From Sphingobacterium sp. ML3W (GTDB lineage Bacteria; Bacteroidota; Bacteroidia; Sphingobacteriales; Sphingobacteriaceae), in the NCBI RefSeq assembly GCF_000747525.1, contig NZ_CP009278.1:1674001-1738000 (forward strand): a stretch of DNA of 64,000 nt, given 5' to 3'. Below the pieces are notes generated by a model. The model was not told the origin of the DNA, did not search any database, and worked only from the letters and a program-made list of their open reading frames with translations. Positions 8,670 through 16,939 of this stretch are shown piece by piece. Position 1 is the stretch's first letter; every line of letters starts with the position of its first letter. The position numbers were made by a program, and so were the translations under genes.

Positions 8670-11471
8670 CTAGAATCCAAACTTACGTGGAAAATAACTT
8701 AAAGAAAGCATAAAATATTGTGTCAAATTGTTGCGATAACCCTGTGTAAATTCCGTAGGTCCATTAAACAGATACAATCCTTTATTTTCCTGTAGTAAAT
8801 CATAGGCTGCCAATTTTACCTCTAAATTATTACCCTTCATCATTCGATAGCTTGTATTGGCATTCCAGATCAGTGCATGGTCTTTGTAGGTTCCAGATGT
8901 GGATAGACGGCTTGTAGCATTGCTGTTTATCTGCCAACGTTTAGTCAAGGAATAACTCATGCTGAGACCTGAGCTCCAATAATTGGAAACATAATCATTG
9001 TTACTATTCCCTAATTTATTATATCTGCTATAACGGTTCCAACCATTTGTCCAACCAATCTGATATCGATCCACAAGAGTATAATAGCTCTCTAATTCTA
9101 TATTTTGTGCATTATGGAGCATCTCTTGTTTTTCTTGGTCCATGTATTGAAACTTATTACCCCAGTTGAGATTACCGCGAAATTGCATATTCAAGGTTTG
9201 ATTTTTACCTATTAAATAGGATTTATCCAAATTCCCTGAAAAATAATAGAGCTTCATCAGATCCGTTATCTGCGTGACATAGTTCTGCTGCTGTCCTGGT
9301 ACATAAACAATGCTGTCGGTTAATCCGTTTTTATATAGTGTAAGGCCTAAACTTACACTACCGGAATATCCATGTTGACGCTGCTCATTATAATTATTGC
9401 TCAGCGTAATGCGACTGCGGCTAGTTTTATTGAGATGTTCTGCTCCAAAATAACGGAACGCGACATGGCTATTATCATAGATTGGACGCAATCGGTCTAA
9501 ATTGGGATACTCTTCATCATATTCAAAATTTAGTGCACTAGACATATAATATTTTCCATTTTTAGTATAGTAATTATTAATTCCAATTTTTGGTATGAAT
9601 GTCCCAAAATGCTGCTCAAGATTACGGTAATCCAACGACGAACTATTTTTTTCGTTATGGAAGCGGCTGCCAAGGCTCATATTAAGATTTGTTGAATTAC
9701 TATATCTGCCATCCATGTTGGTGTATCCTATGTTTTTAGAGTAATGGATAGCAGGCATATATTGTACGCGATTAAAAGTGCTGATGTGACTGAGGTCAGT
9801 ATTTTGTTCGAATTGGTTCCCAATAAGGTTCTTAACATCATTGTCGGTATTGGTATGGTAATAGCTTATTTTTTGCGTTATTCGCCAATCATTGTAGTTT
9901 GCCGTGAGCTGTATATCGTGCGTTTGCTGATCTAACTTATTGTCGTAAAAACGGTGATCATTGCGATTGAGACTGTCATTATCGTAATTGATATAGGTGC
10001 TCTTACGTTCATTTCTATTGTTTTGTTGGCTGATGTCGCTATTGATTAGTACTCCGTAGGTTATCAGTTGCCAGAAGGATTTATCCCCTTTGGAAGTCAT
10101 CCGCATGTTGGGACTTGAATTGACACCATAGACATCCAGCTTAGAGCTGAAATTAAGTCGTCTGATTTGATTGTTAGAATTGTTATTAGCTGTGTTTTCA
10201 GCATGATTGCCCTCATAATTGTATTGTGTTATATCATCGGATTCGTCTTGATTTTTTTGATGGTAAGCATTTATATTGGCAGTAAAGCTGTTCTGTCGTT
10301 CTTTTATTTTTCCTCCTGTATTGGTGTACCGAAGGTCCATCTGTTGGTTTTGACGGTGGTTCTCATTCTGATTATTATTGGTACGTGTATTATTATTATG
10401 TTCCTCGGAGAGGAGTGTGGTCGTCGAGTGGCTTTCGGTGCGGATGTGGTCCCAACGTGATAGTACGTTTCCGATAATATTGTGCTTCCGGTTTACTTCA
10501 TTGGTTCCGATGATATCATATTGATATCTTGACCCCAAAACATGTTGGTTATTGATACCAGTACTTAGAAAGTCCGAATCAAAATCAGCATTGATACCGA
10601 CACCTTTAAAGCTGGTGTTTCTTAATAGCTGATCCATATTCTGCAGGTTCTTGTTGCTATTATTTCCAGAGTAGCCCAAAGTAAATTGTGATTTATTTTT
10701 TGCAAGATTGAAATTAGCATGTTGTTGATAACGTTTGGTAGTACCTAATCCTACGGAAGCATTTCCAAAATACATATTTTCCTTACCTTTTTTCAATGCT
10801 ACGTTCATTTCATATTTTACATCATGCGGATTCTCTTTTTTTTCTTTCTCATTACGCTTATCGTAGACTTGTAATTTTTTAACCGCATCTTTTGAAAGGT
10901 TCTGCAATACAATGGCTTTATCACTTCCAAAAAACTCTTTTCCATTCACCAATACATTGGGTATCTCACGTCCGTTGTAGGTTAGACTACCATCTCCCCA
11001 AACCACTACACCAGGCAGCTTTCGAAGTAAATCTTCGACTACCGCATTGCTGTCCAATTGGAATGCATCGGCATTAAACTCCAAGGTATCTCCATTCATA
11101 CGTACCGGCGGAATGACTTCGACCTCTTCGAGCTGATTTTCTACAAACGCCATGTGGATTTTGCCAAAGTCCTTCTCCTCATTTTTGCTAAGCATAAACT
11201 CCTGTAAGAATTTTTGAAATCCTTGATACCGCAGTTCTAACAGATAGGGTTTATTCGCTGTAAGGTCATTTACGACAAATTTACCATAAGCATCAGTTAA
11301 GGTTACTTTTTCGACAGACTCTTTCCCTTTCTCGTAGATCGAAACAGAAGCAGAACGTAATATATTTTTGTATAACGTATCGATTGCTATGCCTTGAATT
11401 TTCGTTTGTGCATTTAGCGTGCCTATACAACATAGCGTGATTAGGATATAGCGGATAAAGGTATATGACAT
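8670..11471 (-). CDS. Outer-membrane beta-barrel protein with carboxypeptidase-regulatory-like N-terminus
   Basis: The 933-residue protein has a signal peptide (to about residue 21, LNAQ), a CarboxypepD_reg-like domain (about 24-110), and a plug-like region (about 120-205; LRKLPGVVVWGDGSLTYNGR, then PNVLVNGKEFFG). A very long Asn/Tyr/Ser-rich barrel follows and ends in Phe (YFPRKFGF). This is the architecture of TonB-dependent-receptor relatives of the OMP_b-brl_3 type, common in Bacteroidota and mostly uncharacterised. It is encoded 5 bases downstream of a beta-propeller gene and surely translated from the same mRNA. The transported or bound substrate is unknown. Confidence 0.85.
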   Translation of the reverse strand: MSYTFIRYILITLCCIGTLNAQTKIQGIAIDTLYKNILRSASVSIYEKGKESVEKVTLTDAYGKFVVNDLTANKPYLLELRYQGFQKFLQEFMLSKNEEKDFGKIHMAFVENQLEEVEVIPPVRMNGDTLEFNADAFQLDSNAVVEDLLRKLPGVVVWGDGSLTYNGREIPNVLVNGKEFFGSDKAIVLQNLSKDAVKKLQVYDKRNEKEKKENPHDVKYEMNVALKKGKENMYFGNASVGLGTTKRYQQHANFNLAKNKSQFTLGYSGNNSNKNLQNMDQLLRNTSFKGVGINADFDSDFLSTGINNQHVLGSRYQYDIIGTNEVNRKHNIIGNVLSRWDHIRTESHSTTTLLSEEHNNNTRTNNNQNENHRQNQQMDLRYTNTGGKIKERQNSFTANINAYHQKNQDESDDITQYNYEGNHAENTANNNSNNQIRRLNFSSKLDVYGVNSSPNMRMTSKGDKSFWQLITYGVLINSDISQQNNRNERKSTYINYDNDSLNRNDHRFYDNKLDQQTHDIQLTANYNDWRITQKISYYHTNTDNDVKNLIGNQFEQNTDLSHISTFNRVQYMPAIHYSKNIGYTNMDGRYSNSTNLNMSLGSRFHNEKNSSSLDYRNLEQHFGTFIPKIGINNYYTKNGKYYMSSALNFEYDEEYPNLDRLRPIYDNSHVAFRYFGAEHLNKTSRSRITLSNNYNEQRQHGYSGSVSLGLTLYKNGLTDSIVYVPGQQQNYVTQITDLMKLYYFSGNLDKSYLIGKNQTLNMQFRGNLNWGNKFQYMDQEKQEMLHNAQNIELESYYTLVDRYQIGWTNGWNRYSRYNKLGNSNNDYVSNYWSSGLSMSYSLTKRWQINSNATSRLSTSGTYKDHALIWNANTSYRMMKGNNLEVKLAAYDLLQENKGLYLFNGPTEFTQGYRNNLTQYFMLSLSYFPRKFGF

Positions 11472-11476
11472 AAGGG

Positions 11477-12634
11477 TTATCGCAATTTGAAACGTACAAA
11501 AATAGGATTATTGACTTTTTCTAACATTTTGAGGCGATCACTTACAGGATGACGTTCATCAATGGATTTCCCGATGGCCTGTCGAATATCTTCTGGAAAT
11601 AAGATCGAGTATAAATATTCACCATCTGTACCTAAGGTATTATAGTTCAAAAAAGCGAGATAGTCATTGTCCTTATCCGGTATAATATTTTGAAGCCCTA
11701 TGATTTCTTTGGTCGTAGGATCGAGTGCTAATGTTAAATTTCCGCTCTGCTGGAATTGAATGATCAAATAATTTTGGTAAGGAAAGACATCCCCAATACC
11801 GGTAATGATACTTTGATGGGCATTCATATACTGCATAGCAGGCATATAATCTTTTATTTTAGTCAATTCATCTAGATTTGGTGTGTTTTTTAAAGGAAAA
11901 ATAAACTGATAGATCTTTGAGACTCCCATTGAATCCAGTTCAAATAGTTGCGTACTATAGGTAAAACTCGCATAGGCTTTATTGTTCTTTTGAAGTGACC
12001 CTAATGAACCGGATGAATAGAATGCCAGGAATGTACTATCCATTTTTTGATAGATGACGATGGTACTATCACCTCGTCTTAGAGACTTGGTATCCATGTC
12101 TTTTTTACCAATAAAATCAGGAACTGAATAATGCCAAGAAGAATTTCCGATGGTTGTGGTATATTGAAAGCTATCATCGTGGTTGATCGATATGGTATCG
12201 ATCAGGTTACCATCTCGATCCAGATTTATTTTCATCTTATTGTAAGAAAGTCTAAACCCTTTTTCTGTTGCTATAATGTGATGGAATAAGTGAGAATCTT
12301 CCTTTGTTTTTTTTATACCAGCTACTTCATCGACAATCTTAATGAGATCTCCTTTTAAGTTATAGAGGTATAGATAGCCTTTTCCTGATAATATGGCTAT
12401 CCGATCGTTAGTAAGGGCACTGCTATAGGCTCTATCCAATAATTGGTTTTTATTACCTTTTAAAGGAATATACTCCAAATCGCTGATTCGTTCGGAAATA
12501 GTCCCTCCTAATGTGGTTTCGGGTACGATACGTATTTTTTCTAAAGGAATATCTTTAGCATAAATAAGGCGTTGAGCAGCAAGATGACTTGACTGAAATA
12601 GTAACGCGGCTAAGCATAAGAGTATAATTCGCAT
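11477..12634 (-). CDS. Secreted 6-bladed beta-propeller protein
   Basis: The 385-residue product has a signal peptide (residues 1-20, ending HLAAQ). A beta-propeller-like body follows, with repeated segments such as ISDLEYIPLKG, AILSGKGYLYLYNLKGDLIK and GNLIDTISINHDD. These match the NHL-like 6-bladed propeller family (PF17170-type) widespread in Bacteroidota. Most members are unstudied lipoproteins or periplasmic proteins. There is no lipobox Cys here, so it is probably periplasmic or exported. It is the first gene of a two-gene unit with the outer-membrane barrel 5 bases downstream, suggesting a partnership. Family assignment is moderately sure; function unknown. Confidence 0.7.
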   Translation of the reverse strand: MRIILLCLAALLFQSSHLAAQRLIYAKDIPLEKIRIVPETTLGGTISERISDLEYIPLKGNKNQLLDRAYSSALTNDRIAILSGKGYLYLYNLKGDLIKIVDEVAGIKKTKEDSHLFHHIIATEKGFRLSYNKMKINLDRDGNLIDTISINHDDSFQYTTTIGNSSWHYSVPDFIGKKDMDTKSLRRGDSTIVIYQKMDSTFLAFYSSGSLGSLQKNNKAYASFTYSTQLFELDSMGVSKIYQFIFPLKNTPNLDELTKIKDYMPAMQYMNAHQSIITGIGDVFPYQNYLIIQFQQSGNLTLALDPTTKEIIGLQNIIPDKDNDYLAFLNYNTLGTDGEYLYSILFPEDIRQAIGKSIDERHPVSDRLKMLEKVNNPIFVRFKLR

Positions 12635-12969
12635 TTTAAGATATATGATCTAAGTTTATTTTCTTGGTTAAATTATCCTTTAATTGCGGTTAACAATTTT
12701 TTAGGATAAAGTGAAATTGGGTAATTATTATCTATGAATGTAAATATATTTTATCGTAAATAAAATATCTAGAGCAAAACAATCGATTGCGTATTTATCA
12801 TTTACTACCCACTGAAGTCAATTATTATTTAGCGTTATTTTTTTTAGGAGTAGCTTGGGTCTTAAAACAATTCTTGCAAGATAATTGTTACAACAAGGTA
12901 GCATTGCAGCATACTACATCTATCTGCAATGAAACTAACTGAAAACAGATAAACTAAAATTTGAACATT
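12635..12969. promoter_or_regulatory. 335-base divergent intergenic region with two dyads
   Basis: This AT-rich stretch separates the beta-propeller gene (minus) from the DUF937-OmpA gene (plus). It holds no credible gene. Two dyads lie near the plus gene. The first has AACAATT at 12866-12872 and AATTGTT at 12883-12889, around an inner CTTGCAAG palindrome. The second has ATTGCAG at 12903-12909 and CTGCAAT at 12924-12930. Either may be a regulator site or leader structure. No full TTTG-N19-TAnnTTTG promoter was recognised. Confidence 0.4.
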
Positions 12970-14415
12970 ATGGAAATTAATCTTTTAAATTCTGCTAAAG
13001 AATTTTTTAACGAAGAGGCCTTATCTAAGCTTGGTAATTCCTTGGGAGAAAATAAGGAAAAAGTAAAATCAGCAATTGGAACAATTGTTCCATCGCTTTT
13101 TTTAGGATTACAGAAAGAATCTGGAACGGGATTGAATGCCATATTGGAGAAAGCGAAACAATATTTCGGAGACTTTAAATTTGATGACTATTTAAAAACG
13201 AATACTGAAACCGGACGGATCAATGGTTTGGTGGATTCCGAGCCTATCTCGCCCCATCATAATGATCTATTACAATCCATTTTTGGTGGTAAGTTCGATA
13301 CGATTGTTTCGACTTTAGGAAGTGCTATTGGCGCTAATGGCGCAACAGTTGAAAAACTATTAAGCCTTTCTTTACCCGCGGTGTTTTCAAGTTTAACACA
13401 AAATGGAACCAATTGGAATGCCAGTGCTGTCACGCGATTGCTGGATGAAAATAAGCATAATTTTGCTGCCGCATTACCTGCAGGTTTGGGGTTAGGAGCA
13501 TTTGGATCTCCGGTGACTACTTCTGGAGAAGTGGTTACACCTACAGCGAATACCACAGTCGATGACAAGTCTATTGAAGCCGTGTTGGTTTCCGTACCTG
13601 TAGATAAGGACCCCGCAATCATACATCCTGAAAATGTAACAGACGAGGCTGTATCAAGAGAGGAAGAGTTGACCGTAGTACCGCCGATTGTGCCACCTAT
13701 TGATCATGTTCCCATTATTCCTCGTCCTCCGGTAGGGGCTACAGTAGATCCTTTACATACCGAAAATCCACAGTCTGGCGGTGGCGGTATATGGAAGTTA
13801 TTGATCCCAATTGTTATTATTGCCATACTCTGGTTTTTATTTGGTAGAGGATGTAAAGGAGATAAAGACCAAGTAGCAGTGGTTGATACCATGCAAACAA
13901 CGGCTGTAGATACCAGTATTACTGTTGTCGCAGTTACCCCTGTCGTTCGGGAAAGCTTAGAGGTCATCTTACCCGATGGAGTAAAATTACAAGCTTATAA
14001 AGGTGGTATAGAAGATCAGCTGGTTCAGTTTTTAAAAACAGATTATAAGGCATTAGGTGAGGAAGAATTGAAAGATAAATGGTTTAATTTTGATAATTTA
14101 AATTTCGAAACAGGAACTGCCAAAGTATTACCAGAAAGTGAAATTCAGTTGGCGAATTTAGCCGCAATTTTACATGCCTTTCCAGCTGCAACCATTAAAA
14201 TAGGCGGATATACTGATAAAACAGGAAATGAAAATTTTAATAAAAAATTATCTCAAGATCGTGCAGATGTCGTCAAAGTCTTTCTAGTAGGAAAGGGACC
14301 AAGTGGTCAAGTGATAGGAGCAGAGGGATATGGTTCTGAATTTGCAAAAGCGGATGCTGATGCACCAGAGTCCGAACGTATATTAGATCGTATCGTAGCT
14401 ATAAGTGTACGATAG
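12970..14415 (+). CDS. DUF937 and OmpA-domain membrane protein
   Basis: The 481-residue protein has an N-terminal DUF937-like (YidB-like) helical region (about 1-170) and a Pro/Thr/Val-rich linker. One transmembrane helix follows (about 276-292, KLLIPIVIIAILWFLFG), and a C-terminal OmpA domain (about 370-481) with FETGTAKVLPES, GGYTDKTGNENFNKKLSQDR and GAEGYGSE. The TDKTG Asp and SQDR Arg are the usual peptidoglycan contacts. No signal peptide precedes DUF937, so the N-terminus is probably cytoplasmic and the OmpA domain periplasmic. ATG 12970 is preferred over an in-frame TTG nine bases upstream. The exact role is unknown; OmpA/DUF937 fusions recur in Bacteroidota. Confidence 0.85.
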   Translation: MEINLLNSAKEFFNEEALSKLGNSLGENKEKVKSAIGTIVPSLFLGLQKESGTGLNAILEKAKQYFGDFKFDDYLKTNTETGRINGLVDSEPISPHHNDLLQSIFGGKFDTIVSTLGSAIGANGATVEKLLSLSLPAVFSSLTQNGTNWNASAVTRLLDENKHNFAAALPAGLGLGAFGSPVTTSGEVVTPTANTTVDDKSIEAVLVSVPVDKDPAIIHPENVTDEAVSREEELTVVPPIVPPIDHVPIIPRPPVGATVDPLHTENPQSGGGGIWKLLIPIVIIAILWFLFGRGCKGDKDQVAVVDTMQTTAVDTSITVVAVTPVVRESLEVILPDGVKLQAYKGGIEDQLVQFLKTDYKALGEEELKDKWFNFDNLNFETGTAKVLPESEIQLANLAAILHAFPAATIKIGGYTDKTGNENFNKKLSQDRADVVKVFLVGKGPSGQVIGAEGYGSEFAKADADAPESERILDRIVAISVR

Positions 14416-14433
14416 TAAAGATTTCTGAAATAT

Positions 14434-14468
14434 AAAAAGGGGATAAATAGGTTTTTATCCCCTTTTTT
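14434..14468 (+). terminator. Intrinsic terminator
   Basis: A hairpin with arms AAAAAGGGGATAAA and its complement, a 6-base loop and a T-run, 18 bases after the OmpA-protein stop. Confidence 0.9.
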
Positions 14469-14498
14469 ATATCACAATAATATTGCATTTTTGCGGGT

Positions 14499-14804
14499 AT
14501 GGAACAAAAGCTTAAGGAAATTTTGAAATCTGATTTTGAGAAATATATGCGTTATGCAGTAGTGACAAAAGCCGGATTTGGATTTGATATTTTTGGCGAA
14601 TATGCCGTATCTGTCCTGAACTTCTACGTTGGTAGCGCGATTTTAAATCACGAAAATAAGCTAGAAGGTTCCATGTATCTGCTTGAATTATATAATGTCG
14701 GTCTTGGTGGTGCCATAACCCAAGAAGATAGAGAAGAGCTGGCACTCGTCTTTGCAAAGGACCCAACTCTTGACTATGGTGTTTTAAAACCTATTTTTGA
14801 TTAA
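14499..14804 (+). CDS. Small cytoplasmic protein of unknown function
   Basis: The 101-residue product has no signal peptide or membrane helix. It is acidic and shows a mixed pattern (FGFDIFGEYAVSVLNFYVGS; LNHENKLEGSMYLLELYNVG). I do not recognise the family. Reasons to call it real: good coding character, its own stretch between a terminator and a convergent gene, and a CATTTTTG box at 14486-14493 (one change from TAnnTTTG) just 5 bases before the ATG, which would give an almost leaderless mRNA. Its stop overlaps the stop of the convergent lipocalin gene by 4 bases (shared TTAA). Confidence 0.65.
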   Translation: MEQKLKEILKSDFEKYMRYAVVTKAGFGFDIFGEYAVSVLNFYVGSAILNHENKLEGSMYLLELYNVGLGGAITQEDREELALVFAKDPTLDYGVLKPIFD

Positions 14805-15361
14805 TCTTGCAGGGTCCATACGAGTTTTTCTATCGCATAACCAGAGTTTCTAGCGTATTTTAAAAAGTCCAATTTTATCTCCTCTGGTATGACCTTTTCT
14901 CTGGATAATATCCACATATAATCTAATGTGTCTCCAAATACGAGTGCATATTGATAATCTTTATCTATTTTTACGACATGGTATCCACTGTAAAATGGAC
15001 CAAAAAACGAGACCTTTAATGTTGCTCTCGTTGGCAGATCTATAAACTTTGCTTTACCAACGGATTGATTCCATTTATTTTTCTGCTTATGGAATCCTTG
15101 ATTGTTAACCCGAATACTTCCATCCTCATGCTTACTGTAGGTTGCCGTTACCTGCGACAGTCCTTTTTCCCACTTAAAATCGAGCCGAGCTATTTCATAC
15201 CAGCTACCTAAATAACGATCGATATCAAAGGGTTCAACAACTTTTACTTTAGATTTAATAGGTTTGAATGCGTTATAGGCCAAAGTAGCAACTGCAGTAG
15301 CGGCGAGTATAAAGAGTGATTTTTTCTTATCCATTATCGTGTTATTTATGTTTGTATTCAT
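14801..15361 (-). CDS. Bacterial lipocalin (Blc-like)
   Basis: The 186-residue protein has an N-terminal hydrophobic segment and then a lipocalin barrel. It starts with the GxW signature: FDIDRYLGSWYEIARLDFKW, then a Glu-Lys-Gly turn. The late strand YALVFGDTLDYMWILSRE is also characteristic of Blc/apolipoprotein-D-like proteins. Bacterial lipocalins bind hydrophobic ligands such as lysophospholipids at the envelope. There is no lipobox Cys, unlike E. coli Blc, so it is probably anchored by the N-terminal helix or periplasmic. A second ATG nine codons in (15334, starting MDKKKSLF) is an equally good start. It is a single-gene unit, convergent with the small gene at 14499. Confidence 0.88.
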   Translation of the reverse strand: MNTNINNTIMDKKKSLFILAATAVATLAYNAFKPIKSKVKVVEPFDIDRYLGSWYEIARLDFKWEKGLSQVTATYSKHEDGSIRVNNQGFHKQKNKWNQSVGKAKFIDLPTRATLKVSFFGPFYSGYHVVKIDKDYQYALVFGDTLDYMWILSREKVIPEEIKLDFLKYARNSGYAIEKLVWTLQD

Positions 15362-15467
15362 TTATCGTTTGTATAAACGACATACCATTAAAACAGACAA
15401 GGGGAGGGGAATGTTTTGTATATTATGTGAATAAAAATAGTAATTTCGTTGTTTTAAAAATTAATAC

Positions 15468-15932
15468 GTGTATTCAAGAGAAGAAGTGAAGCAATTGAAG
15501 GAGTCTTTTTGGACTCGTTTTGGCCAATATATGGCATTGCATACATCAGCAGATGGAGTAAAGATCAATTGGGTGAATTATAGAACTGGAGTGAAAAATC
15601 TTCGTTTTAAAATGGAAGCTGATAAGCGCACCGCTATCATCGCAATTGAATGGAATCACCAAGATCTATCCATGCGTAAATTAATGTGGGAACAATTTGA
15701 AGAATACCGCAATATTTTAAAGGGTATTTTGGAAGAAGATTGGACTTGGGATTTAGAAGTCGTAGATGAATATGGAAAATCCGTCAGTATGATTTATATA
15801 ACCATGGAGGGAAAGAGTATTTTTAAACAAGAAGATTGGCCAGCGTTGATTTCCTTTTTTAAGCCGCGATTAATTGCGTTAGATGAATTTTGGTGCGATG
15901 CCCAATATGGTTTTGAGCTTTTTAAAAGTTAA
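15468..15932 (+). CDS. DUF4268 family protein
   Basis: The 154-residue soluble protein matches the DUF4268 pattern. An N-terminal SFWTRFGQYM helix is followed by KINWVNYRTGVKNLRFKMEA, then a beta-rich middle and helices ending FKPRLIALDEFW. DUF4268 sometimes occurs as a domain of DNA-modification or nuclease-like proteins, but stand-alone Bacteroidota copies have no known role. The start is GTG; a TAATTTCG box 20 bases upstream (15441-15448) is a near-consensus -7 element. Nothing in the neighbourhood points to a DNA-restriction role. Confidence 0.8.
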   Translation: MYSREEVKQLKESFWTRFGQYMALHTSADGVKINWVNYRTGVKNLRFKMEADKRTAIIAIEWNHQDLSMRKLMWEQFEEYRNILKGILEEDWTWDLEVVDEYGKSVSMIYITMEGKSIFKQEDWPALISFFKPRLIALDEFWCDAQYGFELFKS

Positions 15933-15972
15933 ATTATTACGCTGATAGGGTTTTATTTGAAAATGTAATTTT

Positions 15973-15980
15973 TACCTTTG
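15973..15980 (+). promoter_or_regulatory. Promoter -7 box of the S1/P1 nuclease gene
   Basis: TACCTTTG matches the Bacteroidota -7 consensus TAnnTTTG and lies 20 bases before the ATG at 16000. A TTTG at the ideal -33 spacing was not seen; the nearest upstream copy has only a 13-base spacer. Confidence 0.6.
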
Positions 15981-15999
15981 CGCTAAAATTGTAGTGTTT

Positions 16000-16794
16000 A
16001 TGAAAAATATACTAAAAAGTCTGATTGTAGTCGCATTGACCTTGCAGATTTCTTCCGTATTTGCTTGGGGATCCACAGGACATCGTGTTGTTGCCGAAGT
16101 GGCAGAACGTCATTTGAATAAAAAGGCTAAGAGAAATATTGAAAAAATAATCGGAAAACAGAAATTAGCCTACTGGGCAAATTGGGGCGATTTCATTAAA
16201 TCTGATCCACATGAGGAGTTTAAAAAACTTGGAAATTCTCATTTCATCAATACCAATCCACATTTGCCTTGGGCAGATTTTCAGTTGGCTATGGAAAACT
16301 CAAGTGAAGAGAACTTATACAAGACCGTTTTGAGATTGGAAAAATCATTTTCGGATAAAGCATTGCCTTTAGAGAAAAAGAAGCAAAACCTTTATATGTT
16401 GATCCATTTAATCGGCGATGCGCACCAACCCATGCACGTGAGTAAAGCAGAGGATCAAGGCGGAAATAAAATTGAGGTGAGTTGGTTCGGTAAAAAATCT
16501 AATATTCACCGTGTGTGGGATTCAGATTTAGTCGATGGTGAAAAATATAGCTATACAGAGTATGCAACTGTATTGGATATTTTAGGTAAACCTGAGACGA
16601 AGCAATTACAAGGAGGAAACTTAGCAAGTTGGTTGTACGAGTCCAATCAACTGTCAGATAAAATCTATGCAGATGTAGCTCATAATGCGAACCTTTCTTA
16701 CAGCTATGTTTACAACAATATCTACACAATGGAAAATTGTATGTTAAGAGGAGGCTTACGTTTAGCAAAGGTATTGAACGACATCTTTGGTTAG
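16000..16794 (+). CDS. Secreted S1/P1-type zinc nuclease
   Basis: The 265-residue precursor has a signal peptide ending VFA, so the mature protein starts at Trp23, as required: the N-terminal Trp of P1 nuclease is itself a zinc ligand. The other ligands are in order: WGSTGH (His6 of the mature form), WGDF (Asp), SHFINTN (His), LIHLIGDAHQPMH (His, Asp, His) and HRVWD (His, Asp), giving the full three-zinc set. Such enzymes cut single-stranded DNA/RNA and remove 3'-phosphate. It probably acts in the periplasm or outside for nutrient scavenging. ATG 16000 is chosen over a GTG two codons upstream because it gives a normal signal peptide. Confidence 0.94.
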   Translation: MKNILKSLIVVALTLQISSVFAWGSTGHRVVAEVAERHLNKKAKRNIEKIIGKQKLAYWANWGDFIKSDPHEEFKKLGNSHFINTNPHLPWADFQLAMENSSEENLYKTVLRLEKSFSDKALPLEKKKQNLYMLIHLIGDAHQPMHVSKAEDQGGNKIEVSWFGKKSNIHRVWDSDLVDGEKYSYTEYATVLDILGKPETKQLQGGNLASWLYESNQLSDKIYADVAHNANLSYSYVYNNIYTMENCMLRGGLRLAKVLNDIFG

Positions 16795-16813
16795 TCATCA
16801 CTTCAAACATGAG

Positions 16814-16847
16814 AAAAGGGAAATGGAATTATTCATTTCCCTTTTTT
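16814..16847 (+). terminator. Intrinsic terminator
   Basis: Arms AAAAGGGAAATG (16814-16825) and CATTTCCCTTTT (16834-16845) with an 8-base loop and T-run, 19 bases after the nuclease stop. Confidence 0.9.
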
Positions 16848-16939
16848 AATGTTTTTTTACTTGATTTCGGTATTATTGTTGTAGTCAGATTGAAGTAATA
16901 TCCAGATCATTTCCAATAAGTCGCCTAAATACTGCAAAT

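Noticed and set aside
10167..10460. A hydrophobic 97-codon frame opposite the large barrel gene
   Set aside because: Asn-rich barrel sequence read backwards gives Ile/Val/Leu codons, so the apparent membrane protein is a shadow.
13257..13967. Two minus-strand frames inside the OmpA-protein gene
   Set aside because: Shadows of the coding strand; no motif and no signals.
14512..14766. An 84-codon minus-strand frame opposite the small gene at 14499
   Set aside because: No start context and no similarity; the plus-strand frame has better coding character and a promoter-like box.
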